Positions 26,835 through 36,300 of a stretch of DNA of 48,385 nucleotides are shown in pieces; within the stretch, counting starts at the first letter, position 1, and each line of letters opens with the position of its first letter. Source of the DNA: Arthrobacter sp. Leaf141 (GTDB lineage Bacteria > Actinomycetota > Actinomycetes > Actinomycetales > Micrococcaceae); the NCBI RefSeq assembly GCF_001424565.1, contig NZ_LMOL01000005.1:601458-649842 (forward strand), read 5' to 3'. The notes beneath the pieces were generated by a model. That model did not search any database. It was not told where the DNA came from and saw nothing but the letters and a program-made list of their open reading frames with translations. The translations under genes were made by a program, and so were the position numbers.

Positions 26835-27595
26835 GCCTGTGCCCCCTTGCCGATAGGTGCTGCCAGCTCGTCCGGTTCACGCTTTTCCGGTTTACCGGTC
26901 CGCAGCCTGTTATCGATGTAGTTCACCAGGTGCGTGAGCGGGACGGTCAGGATCAGGTACATCACGCCGGCCGCCACAAGCGGCGACAGGTTGCCCGTGT
27001 TGGCCATGGCGTCGTTGCCGATCCGGAAGATTTCCCGGTCGGACGCCGCGAGGCCCAGCATAAACACCAGCGACGAATCCTTCAGCAGTGAGATGAATTG
27101 GTTCACCAGCGCCGGCAGGACCCGGCGGATGCCCTGCGGCACCACCACCAGGCGCATGGACCGGCCGTAGCTGAACCCGAGTGCACGGGAAGCCTCCAGC
27201 TGCCCCTTTTCCACGCTCTGGATGCCGGAGCGGAAAATTTCGCCGATGTAGGCCGCCGCAATCAGCGTCAGCGCCAGGATACCCAGCGGATACGGGTTGC
27301 GGGTGCCGGTGATTTCCCGGGCGATGGGACTCAGGCCGATACCGATCACCAGGATCACCAGGATGGCCGGCAGGCCGCGGAACAGGTCGGTGTAGATGCG
27401 CGCCGCCCAGCGGGCGCCGGCGTTGCGCGAAATTCCCATCAGCGCCAGCAGCAGGCCCAGAAGGCATCCGAGGATGCCGGACGCTACGGCCAGAATCAGG
27501 GTGTTGGGCAGGCCCACCATCAACAGGGAGGGAATGACCTTGGCCATTTCCTCCCAGTTGAAGAAGGTGTCAGCGAGCTGGTCCAGGAGATCCAT
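26831..27595 (-). CDS. Amino-acid ABC transporter permease
   Basis: A 254-residue inner-membrane permease of the His/Glu/Gln/Arg/opine class. Hydrophobic helices lie at about 19-50, 66-86, 96-115 and 195-222. The coupling loop reads [30 protein letters not shown] (about 134-163), the EAA-type motif that docks on the ATPase. Only one permease gene is present, so it must act as a homodimer, unlike systems with paired permeases. The cytoplasmic C-terminus is Lys/Glu/Pro-rich. It starts 16 bases after the binding-protein gene. Confidence 0.93.
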   Translation of the reverse strand: MDLLDQLADTFFNWEEMAKVIPSLLMVGLPNTLILAVASGILGCLLGLLLALMGISRNAGARWAARIYTDLFRGLPAILVILVIGIGLSPIAREITGTRNPYPLGILALTLIAAAYIGEIFRSGIQSVEKGQLEASRALGFSYGRSMRLVVVPQGIRRVLPALVNQFISLLKDSSLVFMLGLAASDREIFRIGNDAMANTGNLSPLVAAGVMYLILTVPLTHLVNYIDNRLRTGKPEKREPDELAAPIGKGAQA

Positions 27596-27611
27596 GAACG
27601 TTGCCGCTCAA

Positions 27612-28547
27612 TCAGCTCTGCGGAACCGTGGCGGCCTTGCTGCCCGGCTTCCAGTCGGTGGGGGTTTCGCGGTCCGGGTACCACTCCTTGGTCAGCTTGG
27701 ACCAGGTACCGTCGGCGATGACCGCGTCAAGGCCTGAGTTCAGGGCGTCGATGAGCGGCTGGTTATCCTTGGCCACTGCGTAAGCCGTGAAGTTCTGCGT
27801 GTTGACCACGGACTCGGCGATGACGGTGCCGTCGCCTTCCTTGACCTGGCCGGTGGCCTGCTGGGAAGGAGCCACCCAGGCATCAACCTGGCCGTTGCGC
27901 ACGTTGGCGTAGACGGTGGCGTAATCCGGGAAGCGGACCGGTTCCAGCTTCAGGGTGTTGGTGACGTAGTCATCCTGCACTGTGCCCTGGACAACGCCGA
28001 TGCGCACGTCGTCCTTGAGGTCGGCGAAGCCCTTGATGTCGCCGTCGGTCTTGGCGACCACTGCCATGAAGCCGAAGTCGTAGCCGTTGGTGAAGCCGAC
28101 GTTCTGGCGACGGGCATCAGTGGTGGAGATCGAGGAGGACCCGACGTCGAACTGCTTGGTGGACACCTGGGAAAGCAGCGCCGAGAAATCGGTGGCAACA
28201 AACTCAACCTCAAGGCCCAGCTTGCCGGCAACGGCACGCAGGAGTTCGTTGTCGTAACCCGTGAACTTGCCCGACGGATCGATGAAGATGTTGGGCGGTG
28301 CGTCCGAAAGGGTACCCACCTCAAGCTTGCCCTCGGTGTTGAGCCCCAGCTTGGTTTTGTCGATCTTGTCGATCGGGGTGACCTCGGCGGTGGTGTATTT
28401 ATCCAGCGTCTGCTGGTCGCTGCCGGCGAGGGCGTCCGTGGGGGTTCCGCTCGGCGTGGAGGCTCCCGAGCCGCACGCGGCCAGGGAAACAGCCAGGGCC
28501 AGGGCAACAGGAGCAGCGGTGAACCACTTCATTGCTTTGATTCTCAT
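27612..28547 (-). CDS. ABC transporter substrate-binding lipoprotein (polar amino acids)
   Basis: A 311-residue SBP_bac_3-type receptor tethered to the outer face of the membrane. The lipoprotein signal is MRIKAMKWFTAAPVALALAVSLAAC with lipobox LAAC and lipidated Cys25, followed by a Gly/Ser/Thr linker. The mature part shows the family strands: GYDNELLRAVAGKLGLEVEFV, FDVGSSSISTTDARRQNVGFTNGY, IGVVQGTVQDDYV, and KDNQPLIDALNSGLDAVIADGTWSKLTKEWY at the end. The ligand is not predictable. The start is uncertain: ATG 28547 gives a clean signal peptide; ATG 28565 or 28532 are alternatives, none with a good Shine-Dalgarno. Confidence 0.9.
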   Translation of the reverse strand: MRIKAMKWFTAAPVALALAVSLAACGSGASTPSGTPTDALAGSDQQTLDKYTTAEVTPIDKIDKTKLGLNTEGKLEVGTLSDAPPNIFIDPSGKFTGYDNELLRAVAGKLGLEVEFVATDFSALLSQVSTKQFDVGSSSISTTDARRQNVGFTNGYDFGFMAVVAKTDGDIKGFADLKDDVRIGVVQGTVQDDYVTNTLKLEPVRFPDYATVYANVRNGQVDAWVAPSQQATGQVKEGDGTVIAESVVNTQNFTAYAVAKDNQPLIDALNSGLDAVIADGTWSKLTKEWYPDRETPTDWKPGSKAATVPQS

Positions 28548-28875
28548 TGGGGATGTCACTTTCATTGAGTCATAAATCAACCGGCCGCGAGGCTGCGCTG
28601 GTGGCGCCTGGCATCCGCCCATGCTGATGTGGGCATGAAAGGCAGGGGTGGCCGCAAAACTTTATTGTCTCACCCCCTCCGAACCGACCCGTGAGGTGAA
28701 TAATAGACGGACGACGGCGGCGAGTCCCGAACGATATTCAGCTTGCAACGGATAACAGTGGCAGGCAGTCCGGGGGGGATGCGGCCGGACCGAATGACCT
28801 GCGGATGATTGTGGCGGTTTTATGAAGCAGGGTTACTGTGACTTGCCTCGCAGCCCCGCGGGTGTCCAGCGGCGG
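28548..28875. other. Intergenic region between the ABC operon and the exonuclease gene
   Basis: About 328 bases without a credible gene. The stretch 28650-28710 is A/T-richer than its surroundings. On the minus strand TAAAGT (complement of 28659-28664), the same hexamer as the tRNA promoter -10, could start the binding-protein mRNA about 105 bases before its ATG, but no good -35 is placed. The short inverted pair GCCCAT/ATGTGGGC near 28617-28634 lies in that leader. I see no terminator for the exonuclease gene. Confidence 0.4.
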
Positions 28876-29586
28876 TCAGAACCCGCCGACGCCGGCATCC
28901 TGTGGCGGCAGGACCGGCCAGTCGCCTTCGATGACCGCCGCCGGCTTGGTTTTGCGCAGGTAGCCCTGGAAGTCGGCGGCCTGGCTGACGGCCCAGTCCA
29001 CCTGCAGCTGGTGCAGCTTGCTGGCGGGCATGGCCAGCTTGGGGAACTTGCCGGCCATGGCATCGAGTACCCGCAATGTGGCCAGCGCATCCGCAGCTGA
29101 GGTGTGTGCGTTGTCCAGGACCACGCCGTACTCCTCGCACAGGGCTGTCAGGGTGCGCTTGCCCTTGCGGTAACGGTCCACCTGCTTGTTCATGATGTAG
29201 GGGTCCAGGACGGGGAACCTGGTCAGCTGGGGGACACCGTACCGGGCCGACTCGGCTGCCAGGACCGTGAAGTCGTAACTGGCGTTGAAGGCAATGACAG
29301 GGGTTCCGGCGTCGAAGAGTTCCTGCAGCAGCGTGGCAAGTTCCTGGGTGACCTCGCGGGCGGGCCGTCCCTCACGCCTGGCTTTTTCCGTGGTGACGCC
29401 GTGGATGTCACTGGCCTCGGTGGGAATCTCCACGCCGGGATCTGCCAGCCACTCGTGCTCGCTGATGACCGCACCCTGGTGGTCCACCACCGTGACCGAG
29501 GCGGTGACGATCCGCGCGGAGCGGGAGTTACGGCCCGTGGTCTCAAGGTCAAAGGCTGCGCGGGGGAGGGTGTTCCAGGTGCTCAT
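28876..29586 (-). CDS. DnaQ-like 3'-5' exonuclease (DEDDh)
   Basis: A 236-residue exonuclease of the DNA polymerase III epsilon superfamily. ExoI is FDLETTG (D13, E15), ExoII is AFNASYDF (about 98-105) and ExoIII is DNAHTSAADALAT (about 157-169), with the DEDDh His and Asp. It lacks polymerase or BRCT domains, so it is a free-standing nuclease acting in repair or nucleic-acid turnover; DNA versus RNA cannot be decided. Start ATG 29586 has TAGCGT 6 bases upstream and no Shine-Dalgarno. It is divergent from the ATL-adnA-adnB operon, with only 63 bases between start codons. Confidence 0.9.
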   Translation of the reverse strand: MSTWNTLPRAAFDLETTGRNSRSARIVTASVTVVDHQGAVISEHEWLADPGVEIPTEASDIHGVTTEKARREGRPAREVTQELATLLQELFDAGTPVIAFNASYDFTVLAAESARYGVPQLTRFPVLDPYIMNKQVDRYRKGKRTLTALCEEYGVVLDNAHTSAADALATLRVLDAMAGKFPKLAMPASKLHQLQVDWAVSQAADFQGYLRKTKPAAVIEGDWPVLPPQDAGVGGF

Positions 29587-29592
29587 ACCTCA

Positions 29593-29598
29593 ACGCTA
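29593..29598 (-). promoter_or_regulatory. -10 box of a probable leaderless promoter (exonuclease gene)
   Basis: TAGCGT on the minus strand ends 6 bases before the ATG at 29586. Confidence 0.5.
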
Positions 29599-29637
29599 AC
29601 GGTGACCGCAGACAATTCCGGGGAGCGCCACTGCGGC

Positions 29638-29643
29638 TACATT
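29638..29643 (+). promoter_or_regulatory. -10 box of a probable leaderless promoter (ATL-adnA-adnB)
   Basis: TACATT ends 6 bases before the ATG at 29650. It is the only evident promoter for the ~7.2-kb overlapping operon. Confidence 0.55.
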
Positions 29644-29649
29644 GGATCA

Positions 29650-30066
29650 ATGCGGATTGAGTATGTGGAGGCGGTACTGGCGGTGGTACAGCTGGTTCCC
29701 GCCGGGTCCGCGGTGGCCTACGGCGATGTCGCCGAGCTCCTGGGCGCGGGCGGGCCGCGCCAGGTGGGGGCGGTGATGAGCCATTACGGCACCGGTGTTC
29801 CATGGTGGCGCATCCTCAAGGCCAGCGGCCAGGCTCCGGAGGGCCACGAAGCCGACGCGCTGCGGCATTACCTGGCCGAGGCCACCCCGCTCCTCGGTGC
29901 CCATCAGGCGTTCCTGGCAACGGGGGAGGGCCGTTGGCGCGTGGATCTGCAGGCTGCCCGGTGGGCGCCGCTGGATGCGGACTTCGACCGGATCGACGCC
30001 ATCGCCGACCTGCTGGAGCGCCAGGTGCATCGATTGTCAGTGGCTGATGATGGAATGTCGGTGTGA
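29650..30066 (+). CDS. Alkyltransferase-like protein (ATL), MGMT family
   Basis: A 138-residue relative of O6-alkylguanine-DNA alkyltransferase. The DNA-binding helix region (AVAYGDVAELLGAGGPRQVGAVMS, about 21-44) is present. At the place of the reactive PCHR motif it reads PWWR (51-54): the acceptor Cys is Trp52. That substitution defines ATL proteins, which bind O6-alkylguanine without transferring the alkyl group and, in characterised cases, flag it for nucleotide-excision repair. Here the gene overlaps adnA (GTGA). A mycobacterial counterpart I recall (Rv3204) also lies near adnAB. The ~50-residue C-terminal extension with QAARWAPLDADFDRID is beyond the minimal domain. ATG 29650 is supported by TACATT 6 bases upstream. 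Confidence 0.88.
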   Translation: MRIEYVEAVLAVVQLVPAGSAVAYGDVAELLGAGGPRQVGAVMSHYGTGVPWWRILKASGQAPEGHEADALRHYLAEATPLLGAHQAFLATGEGRWRVDLQAARWAPLDADFDRIDAIADLLERQVHRLSVADDGMSV

Positions 30067-33000
30067 GCGTAACCATCCCCTTCACCGGCGTCCGCGACGG
30101 TTTCCTGCAGGACCCGGACCAGCGCTGGGCCACCCCGGAACCGGCCGGTCTCCGGCTTCTTGCGCCCCGCCAGCTGCACGCAGGCGTCCCGCGGCTCTCC
30201 GGGGACCAACAGGCCGCCGTGGACGTCAGTCACGGCGCGGGGCCGGTGCTGGTCCCCGGCGCGCCGGGAACGGGCAAAACCACTGTCCTTGTGGAGGCGG
30301 CCGTCAGGCGGGTCCAGCGGGACGGCGTCGACCCTGAACGGATGCTGATCCTGGCGCCCAGCCGCCTGGCAGCAGACTTCCTGCGTGACCGCTTTACCGC
30401 CCGTCTGGACCGAAGCCTGAGCACCACGCCGGCGCGGACCTGGGCGTCCTATGCCTTCGACGTGATCCGCCGGGCCAAAGTGGCAGGCTTCCTTCCCCTG
30501 GACCGGGCGCCACGGCTGCTGTCCGGGCCGGAACAGGACCTCATCATCAGGGAACTCCTTGAGGGGCACCGGATTCCCGGCCTGGAACTGCCGTGGCCCG
30601 CAGATCTTGACGGGGCATTGGAGACGCGGGGTTTCCGCCATGAGGTCCGGCAACTTTTTGACCGCATCATCGAGTCCGGCAGGACCGCCGGGGACCTTGA
30701 GGACCTGGGCGCCGCCTGCGGGCGGCCGGACTGGGCTGCCGCTGCCCGGCTGTACGCCGAGTACCGCGACGTCCTGGACCTGCGGATGCCTGAGGCCTTC
30801 GACCCGGCAGGAATCATCACGGCGGCACGCCAGGTTTTCCAGGACTTTCCTGAATTCCTCGCTGCCGAACGTGACCGTCTCCAGCTGGTCCTGGTGGACG
30901 ACATCCAGGAAGCCAATCCGGCCGTCTTCGAGCTGTTGGCGGACATCGCTGCGGGGAAGGACTGCTACGTCACCTCGTCGCCGGACACAGTGGTCCAGGG
31001 CTTCCGCGGGGCGCGCCCGGACCTCGTGGCCGAACTGCCCCGGCTTCTGTCGCCGGCCGGCCCCGTGGTGGAGCGTCCCCTCGGCTATGCCCACCGGCAG
31101 GCACCGGCCGTTGCTGCCGCCTGGCTGGACGTGGCCGGCCGCATCTCGGTCCGGGCAGGCGGCCAGCTTGCCCGCAGGCTTGAAGCACCGGAACCGGACC
31201 GGGCCCGGGGAATGGTCGAAGCACACCTGGTTCCCTCGCCCGTCCATGAGCTGCGGTACGTTGCCCAGCGCATCCTGGACCAGCACATCAACCATGGCAG
31301 GAACCTGGCTGACGTGGCCGTGATCGTCCGCAACGGCGGGCAGGTCAGCGAACTCCAGCGCTACCTCTCCGGCCAGGGCATCCCGGTCCGCGTTTCCGTG
31401 GCAGAGTCCGCCGTCCGGGACGAGGTGGCGGTCCGGCCCCTGCTGGACGCCTTCGCCATTGCATTGGACCCGCAACTGTTGACCCCCGAGGCGGCAGTTG
31501 CGCTCCTGACTTCCAGGATTGGCGGCGCCAGTCCCATTGAGCTGCGCCGGCTGCGGCAGTCGCTGCGCCGCGAAGAACTCCTGGGCGGCGGTGGCCGGAC
31601 CAGCGACGCGCTGTTGATCGAAGCCCTGCTGGACCCCGCGGAGCTGGCATCGCTGGGTATCGAGGGCAGGGCCGCCCGGCGGACGGCCCGGATGCTTCAG
31701 GCCGGCCGCAAGGCCGCCGCCGTCCCCGGCGCCAACGCCGAGTCCATGCTGTGGGCGCTCTGGAACTCCACCGGGCTGTCGTCCCAGTGGACGGGCACCG
31801 CGCTTGCCGGTGGCCAGCCCGGCGCCCGTGCCGACCGGGACCTCGACGCCATGATGGCGTTGTTCCACACCGCCGAACGGTACGTGGACCAGGTTCCAGG
31901 GGCCGGGCCGGAACAGTTCCTGGAGTACCTGCTGAACCAGGAGCTTCCCATGGACACCCTGGCTGCCCGGGCCCAGGTGGACGACGCCGTGGAAATCATG
32001 ACTCCGGCCAGCGCAGCGGGCCGGGAATGGCCGGTGGTCCTTGTTGCAGGGCTGCAGGAAGGCGTCTGGCCCAACACAAGGCTGCGCGGCGAGCTGCTGG
32101 GCAGCACCCTCTACAGCGACGCCGTCGAGCACGGCCCCGCGTATGCCGTGCAGCGGGACCCCCTCAGCCGGCTGCGGGACATCCGCTACGACGAACTGCG
32201 CAGCTTTTCCACCGCAGTCTCCCGGGCCCGCGAACTGCTGATCTGCACCGCCGTATCCTCAGAGGACCACCAGCCGTCGTCGTTCCTGGACTACGTGGCC
32301 CCCCTTGAACGGGGCCAGGAAAGCAGGCCCTTCACCCAGGTGGAGCGGCCCATGACCCTTCGGGCCCTCGTTGCCGAGTTGCGCCAGCATGCCCAGGCGG
32401 AGGACAGCGCGGCTCCCGAGGCCGCACGGATCCTGGCACACCTTGCATCCGCCCAGCCACCCGTTCCCGGCGCCCACCCGGACTCCTGGTGGGGGCTGGC
32501 GCCCCCCACCTCCACGGACGCGGTGGTGCCGCCTGGCGGGACCGTCTTTGTGTCGCCGTCCAAGGTGGAGACCGTCCAGAAGTCACCGCTGGACTGGTTC
32601 GTCCAGGCAGCCGGGGGAGAGGCCGCCACGGATTTCGCCCGCAGCCTGGGCACACTGGTCCACGCCATCGCACAGGAACTGCCGGACGCCTCCGGCTCCG
32701 AATACGTGGCCGAACTGGTCCGCCGCTGGCCCGCGCTGGGGATGAAGGACAACTGGGAGGGCCGGCTGGATTTCCAGCGTGCCGAAACGATGGTCCGCAA
32801 GCTGGCCCAGTATGTTCTGGTGATGCGCAGCGAGGGCCGCAGCCTCCTGGGCGTGGAAACGGACTTTGACGTGGCGCTGGGGACTGTAGCCGTGGACGGG
32901 GACCAGCCACGCGACGCCGTACTCCGAGGACAGGTGGACCGGCTGGAAATTGACGGCCAGGGCAGGCTGGTGATTGTGGACCTCAAAACCGGCAAACGCC

Positions 33001-33347
33001 AGCCAGGCCGTGCCGACCTGGCACGGCACCCGCAGCTGGGCGCTTACCAGGCAGCGGTCCTGGCCGGCGGCTTCGCAGCCCCGGAAGGCGGCGGCACCGG
33101 CACGCCCGGCGGAGCGGTCCTGGCCCAGCTGGGAACCGGAGCAAAAACCCCCGCCATCCAGCAGCAGGAACCCGTTGACCCGCAGGAAAACTGGGCCATG
33201 GACATGGTCAAGGACGCCGCAGCAGTGATGGGCGGCAGCGAATTCGAGGCCCGGCATGACCCGTCGAAGGGCAGTCATGGCGGCCACGGCTGCCGGCTCC
33301 CGGAAGTGTGCCCGCTGTGTGCGCGCGGCCGGCAGGTGACCGAATGA
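30063..33347 (+). CDS. adnA: AdnA-like UvrD/RecB-family helicase-nuclease subunit
   Basis: A 1094-residue subunit of the AdnAB motor-nuclease that resects DNA double-strand ends in Actinobacteria. The N-terminal SF1 motor has Walker A GAPGTGKT (66-73), but motif II reads LVDDIQEA (about 280) instead of DEFQD, and the GDPxQ motif is replaced by SSPDTVVQGFRGARPD. So this motor is likely the weak or regulatory one, as known for mycobacterial AdnA. Motif VI region is FSTAVSRARELLICTA. The C-terminal RecB-type nuclease has VDLKTGKRQPG (about 970). It ends with GCRLPEVCPLC (C-x5-C-x2-C), resembling the C-terminal half of an Fe-S nuclease cluster; the fourth Cys is not obvious. Start GTG 30063 overlaps ATL; the stop overlaps adnB. 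Confidence 0.88.
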   Translation: MSVTIPFTGVRDGFLQDPDQRWATPEPAGLRLLAPRQLHAGVPRLSGDQQAAVDVSHGAGPVLVPGAPGTGKTTVLVEAAVRRVQRDGVDPERMLILAPSRLAADFLRDRFTARLDRSLSTTPARTWASYAFDVIRRAKVAGFLPLDRAPRLLSGPEQDLIIRELLEGHRIPGLELPWPADLDGALETRGFRHEVRQLFDRIIESGRTAGDLEDLGAACGRPDWAAAARLYAEYRDVLDLRMPEAFDPAGIITAARQVFQDFPEFLAAERDRLQLVLVDDIQEANPAVFELLADIAAGKDCYVTSSPDTVVQGFRGARPDLVAELPRLLSPAGPVVERPLGYAHRQAPAVAAAWLDVAGRISVRAGGQLARRLEAPEPDRARGMVEAHLVPSPVHELRYVAQRILDQHINHGRNLADVAVIVRNGGQVSELQRYLSGQGIPVRVSVAESAVRDEVAVRPLLDAFAIALDPQLLTPEAAVALLTSRIGGASPIELRRLRQSLRREELLGGGGRTSDALLIEALLDPAELASLGIEGRAARRTARMLQAGRKAAAVPGANAESMLWALWNSTGLSSQWTGTALAGGQPGARADRDLDAMMALFHTAERYVDQVPGAGPEQFLEYLLNQELPMDTLAARAQVDDAVEIMTPASAAGREWPVVLVAGLQEGVWPNTRLRGELLGSTLYSDAVEHGPAYAVQRDPLSRLRDIRYDELRSFSTAVSRARELLICTAVSSEDHQPSSFLDYVAPLERGQESRPFTQVERPMTLRALVAELRQHAQAEDSAAPEAARILAHLASAQPPVPGAHPDSWWGLAPPTSTDAVVPPGGTVFVSPSKVETVQKSPLDWFVQAAGGEAATDFARSLGTLVHAIAQELPDASGSEYVAELVRRWPALGMKDNWEGRLDFQRAETMVRKLAQYVLVMRSEGRSLLGVETDFDVALGTVAVDGDQPRDAVLRGQVDRLEIDGQGRLVIVDLKTGKRQPGRADLARHPQLGAYQAAVLAGGFAAPEGGGTGTPGGAVLAQLGTGAKTPAIQQQEPVDPQENWAMDMVKDAAAVMGGSEFEARHDPSKGSHGGHGCRLPEVCPLCARGRQVTE

Positions 33348-36300
33348 GTACGGACCAGGCAGATGACCGAACGGGAATGGACCAGGCAGGGGGCAGAATG
33401 GGCACGGAGCAGGCCGGGCAGCTGCCGCCGGAGCCGCTGTTCACACCCGAAGAGCTCTCCGTGCTGTTGGGGGAGAAGAACGTTCCCACCCCCGAGCAGT
33501 CCGCCATCATCTCTTCACCACTGACGCCGCGGCTGGTGATCGCCGGCGCGGGATCCGGCAAGACAGCCACCATGGCCGACCGTGTGGTGTGGCTGGTGGC
33601 CAACGGCTGGGTGCGGCCCGAGGAAGTCCTGGGCGTGACCTTCACCCGCAAAGCGGCCGGTGAGCTTGCTTCCCGGATCCGGGCCAAGCTGGTGGGACTG
33701 CAACGCCTGTCAGGCCAGGACGAGGGCCACAAGATCTTCCCGGCCGGCCTGCTCGGTGCCGACGCCCTCGAACCCAAGGTCTCCACGTATCACTCGTTCG
33801 CCAGCGGCATTGTGTCCGACTACGGCCTGAGGCTGGGCGTGGAGCGGGACGTGGTCCTCCTGGGCGGCGCCCAGGCGTGGCAGCTGGCCAGTGAAGTGGT
33901 GGAAGCCTACGACGGCGAATACGCCCATTTCCGTGCCGCGAAGTCCACCCTGGTCAAGGCCGTTATCCAGCTTGCGGGCGAATGCGCGGAACACCTGCAG
34001 GAACCCGAGGATGTTGAGGCGTGGCTGATGGCCAGGCTCTCCGAGTTCGAGGCTTTGCCCTACCTGGCCACCAAAAAGAAGAACCCGCCACAGGCCGCCG
34101 CTGAACTCGCCGGGATGCTGCGCACCAGGGCCAGCGTGGCCGACATGGTGGGCCGCTACGCCCTAGCCAAACGCGCCCGCGGCGCCCTGGACTTCGGCGA
34201 CCTTGTGGCGCTCGCAGCCAAAGTGGCGCAGGACGTGCCCCTGGCAGCCCACATGGAGCGGCAGCGCTACAAGGTGGTGCTGCTTGATGAATTCCAGGAC
34301 ACCTCCTACGCCCAGCTGGTGCTTTTTTCCCGGCTCTTCGGCGGCGGGCACGCCGTGACAGCAGTGGGTGACCCCAACCAGTCGATCTACGGCTTCCGCG
34401 GCGCGTCAGCAGGCCAGCTCTTCCACTTCGTACGGGAATTCCCGGTCCGCAACACCAGCCCCGGCTTGCTCGGGGACTGGTCGCCCGCACCCACCTCGTA
34501 CCTCACCACGGCGTGGCGCAACGGGCGCTCCATCCTGTCCGCGGCAAACGTGATGTCCGAGTCCCTGGTCCGGGCGGCCGGACAGAAGGGGCCGGCAGGC
34601 GGTGCGCCGGGTGCCGTGGCGGACGTACCTCCGCTACAGGCCAGCCCCTATGCCGTGGACGGATCAGTGGTTCTGGGCCGGTTCGGCAGCGACGCGGACG
34701 AGGCCGCAGCGCTGGCGGCGGACGTCCTGAAATACCGGGTTACGGACTTCGAACTGGCCCCGGACGGAACACCTGTGCCGCCTGCACTGGCGGTCCTGTG
34801 CCGCCGGCGTGCCCAGATGGAACCGGTGCGGCGCCAGTTCGAAGCCCGGGGGATTCCCTACGAAATAGTCGGCCTTGGTGGCCTGCTGGACACACCGGAG
34901 ATTGTGGACCTGGTAGCCACCCTGAGGGTGCTTGCCGATCCGGGCCGGTCCGATGCCCTGATGCGACTGCTGGCCGGCGCCCGCTGGCGGCTGGGTCCGG
35001 CGGACCTGATGGCTTTGCGGGACTGGTCCAGCCAGCTGGCGCGGCGGCGGGGACGCGCTGCGGAGGGATCAGCCGCAGACGCTGACGGCCCGCCGGATGC
35101 CCCGGCCGAACCTGAGGTGCTCGAAAGCGACCTCACGGATGGCGCCAGCCTGGTGGAAGCCGTGGACTGGCTGCCGCGGGAAGACTGGGTTTCCGTCCAC
35201 GGCCGGACACTGGGCGCGGACGCCCGCCACCGGCTGGGCCGGCTTGCCGCCGAACTCCGCCAGCTGCGCGGCTACCTCGGCGACGACCTGACCACGCTGT
35301 TGGGCGAAGTGGAGCGGGCCATGCTCCTTGATATTGAAGTGGCGGCCCGGCCCGGCATCAGCATCCACCAGGCCCGCCGGAACCTCGATGCCTTCCAGGA
35401 CGCCGCCGCGGGATTCCTGCGGACCTCCCAGCGTGTGGACATCCTCGCCTTCCTCGCATGGCTGGAAGCCGCGTCCGCTGAGGAAAACGGGCTGGAGGCG
35501 CCGGCGAGCGACGTCAACCGGGAAGCAGTGCAACTGCTGACGGTCCATGCCTCCAAGGGGCTGGAGTGGGACGTGGTGTTTGTGCCCGGGCTGAACGCGG
35601 GTGCCTTTCCCAGCGACCGTGATTCCCGCTGGAGCAGCGGGGCGGCAGCGCTGCCATGGCCGTTGCGGGGGGACCGCGCCGACCTGCCGCAGTGGGACCT
35701 GGACCAGCCGGACCAAAAAGGGTGGCTGGACGCCGAGAAGGACTACAAAGCCAACGTCCAGGCGCACGGCGACTCGGAGGAGCGCCGGCTGGCTTACGTT
35801 GCGTACACCCGGGCCAAGCACGTCCTGTGGGTATCCAGCGCTGCATGGGTGGGATCCCGGGCCGGCCAGGCAGCCATGTCCCCATTCCTGGCCGAGCTGG
35901 AACCGTTGGCGCAGGTACCGGCGGGTGCCGGACACCAGGCGCAGGCCACCGTCCACCCGCTGTCCCTCGATGAGGAGTCCCTCCCGGAGGCCAGTCCACT
36001 GACCCTGGAAACCGAAATCGCCACCTGGCCATACGACCCCCTGGAAGGGCCAGTGGATCCGCGGACCGGAGGGCGGCTCCGGCTGTCAAGGGGCCGCCGG
36101 GCAATGATGGAGGCCGCCGCCGCGCGGGTGGTCGCTGCCCTGCCGGCCGTGGCCGCGGGGGAGGAGCTGCACAGCCCAGCCGACGCCGGAAAACCGACTC
36201 CGGCCAGCCTGCCCGCCGGGCCGGCCGCTGGGTGGGCCCGTGAAGCGGCGCTGCTGCTGGAGCGGCGGTCCCGCCGTTCCCATGGCCAGGACGTGCACCT

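Noticed and set aside
28548..28875. A small gene or RNA in the 328-base gap upstream of the ABC operon
   Set aside because: No open frame with start signal, no conserved RNA motif; only a weak promoter candidate.
29904..32132. A 742-codon minus-strand frame opposite ATL and adnA
   Set aside because: Shadow of the real genes; no recognisable domain and no promoter or ribosome site.
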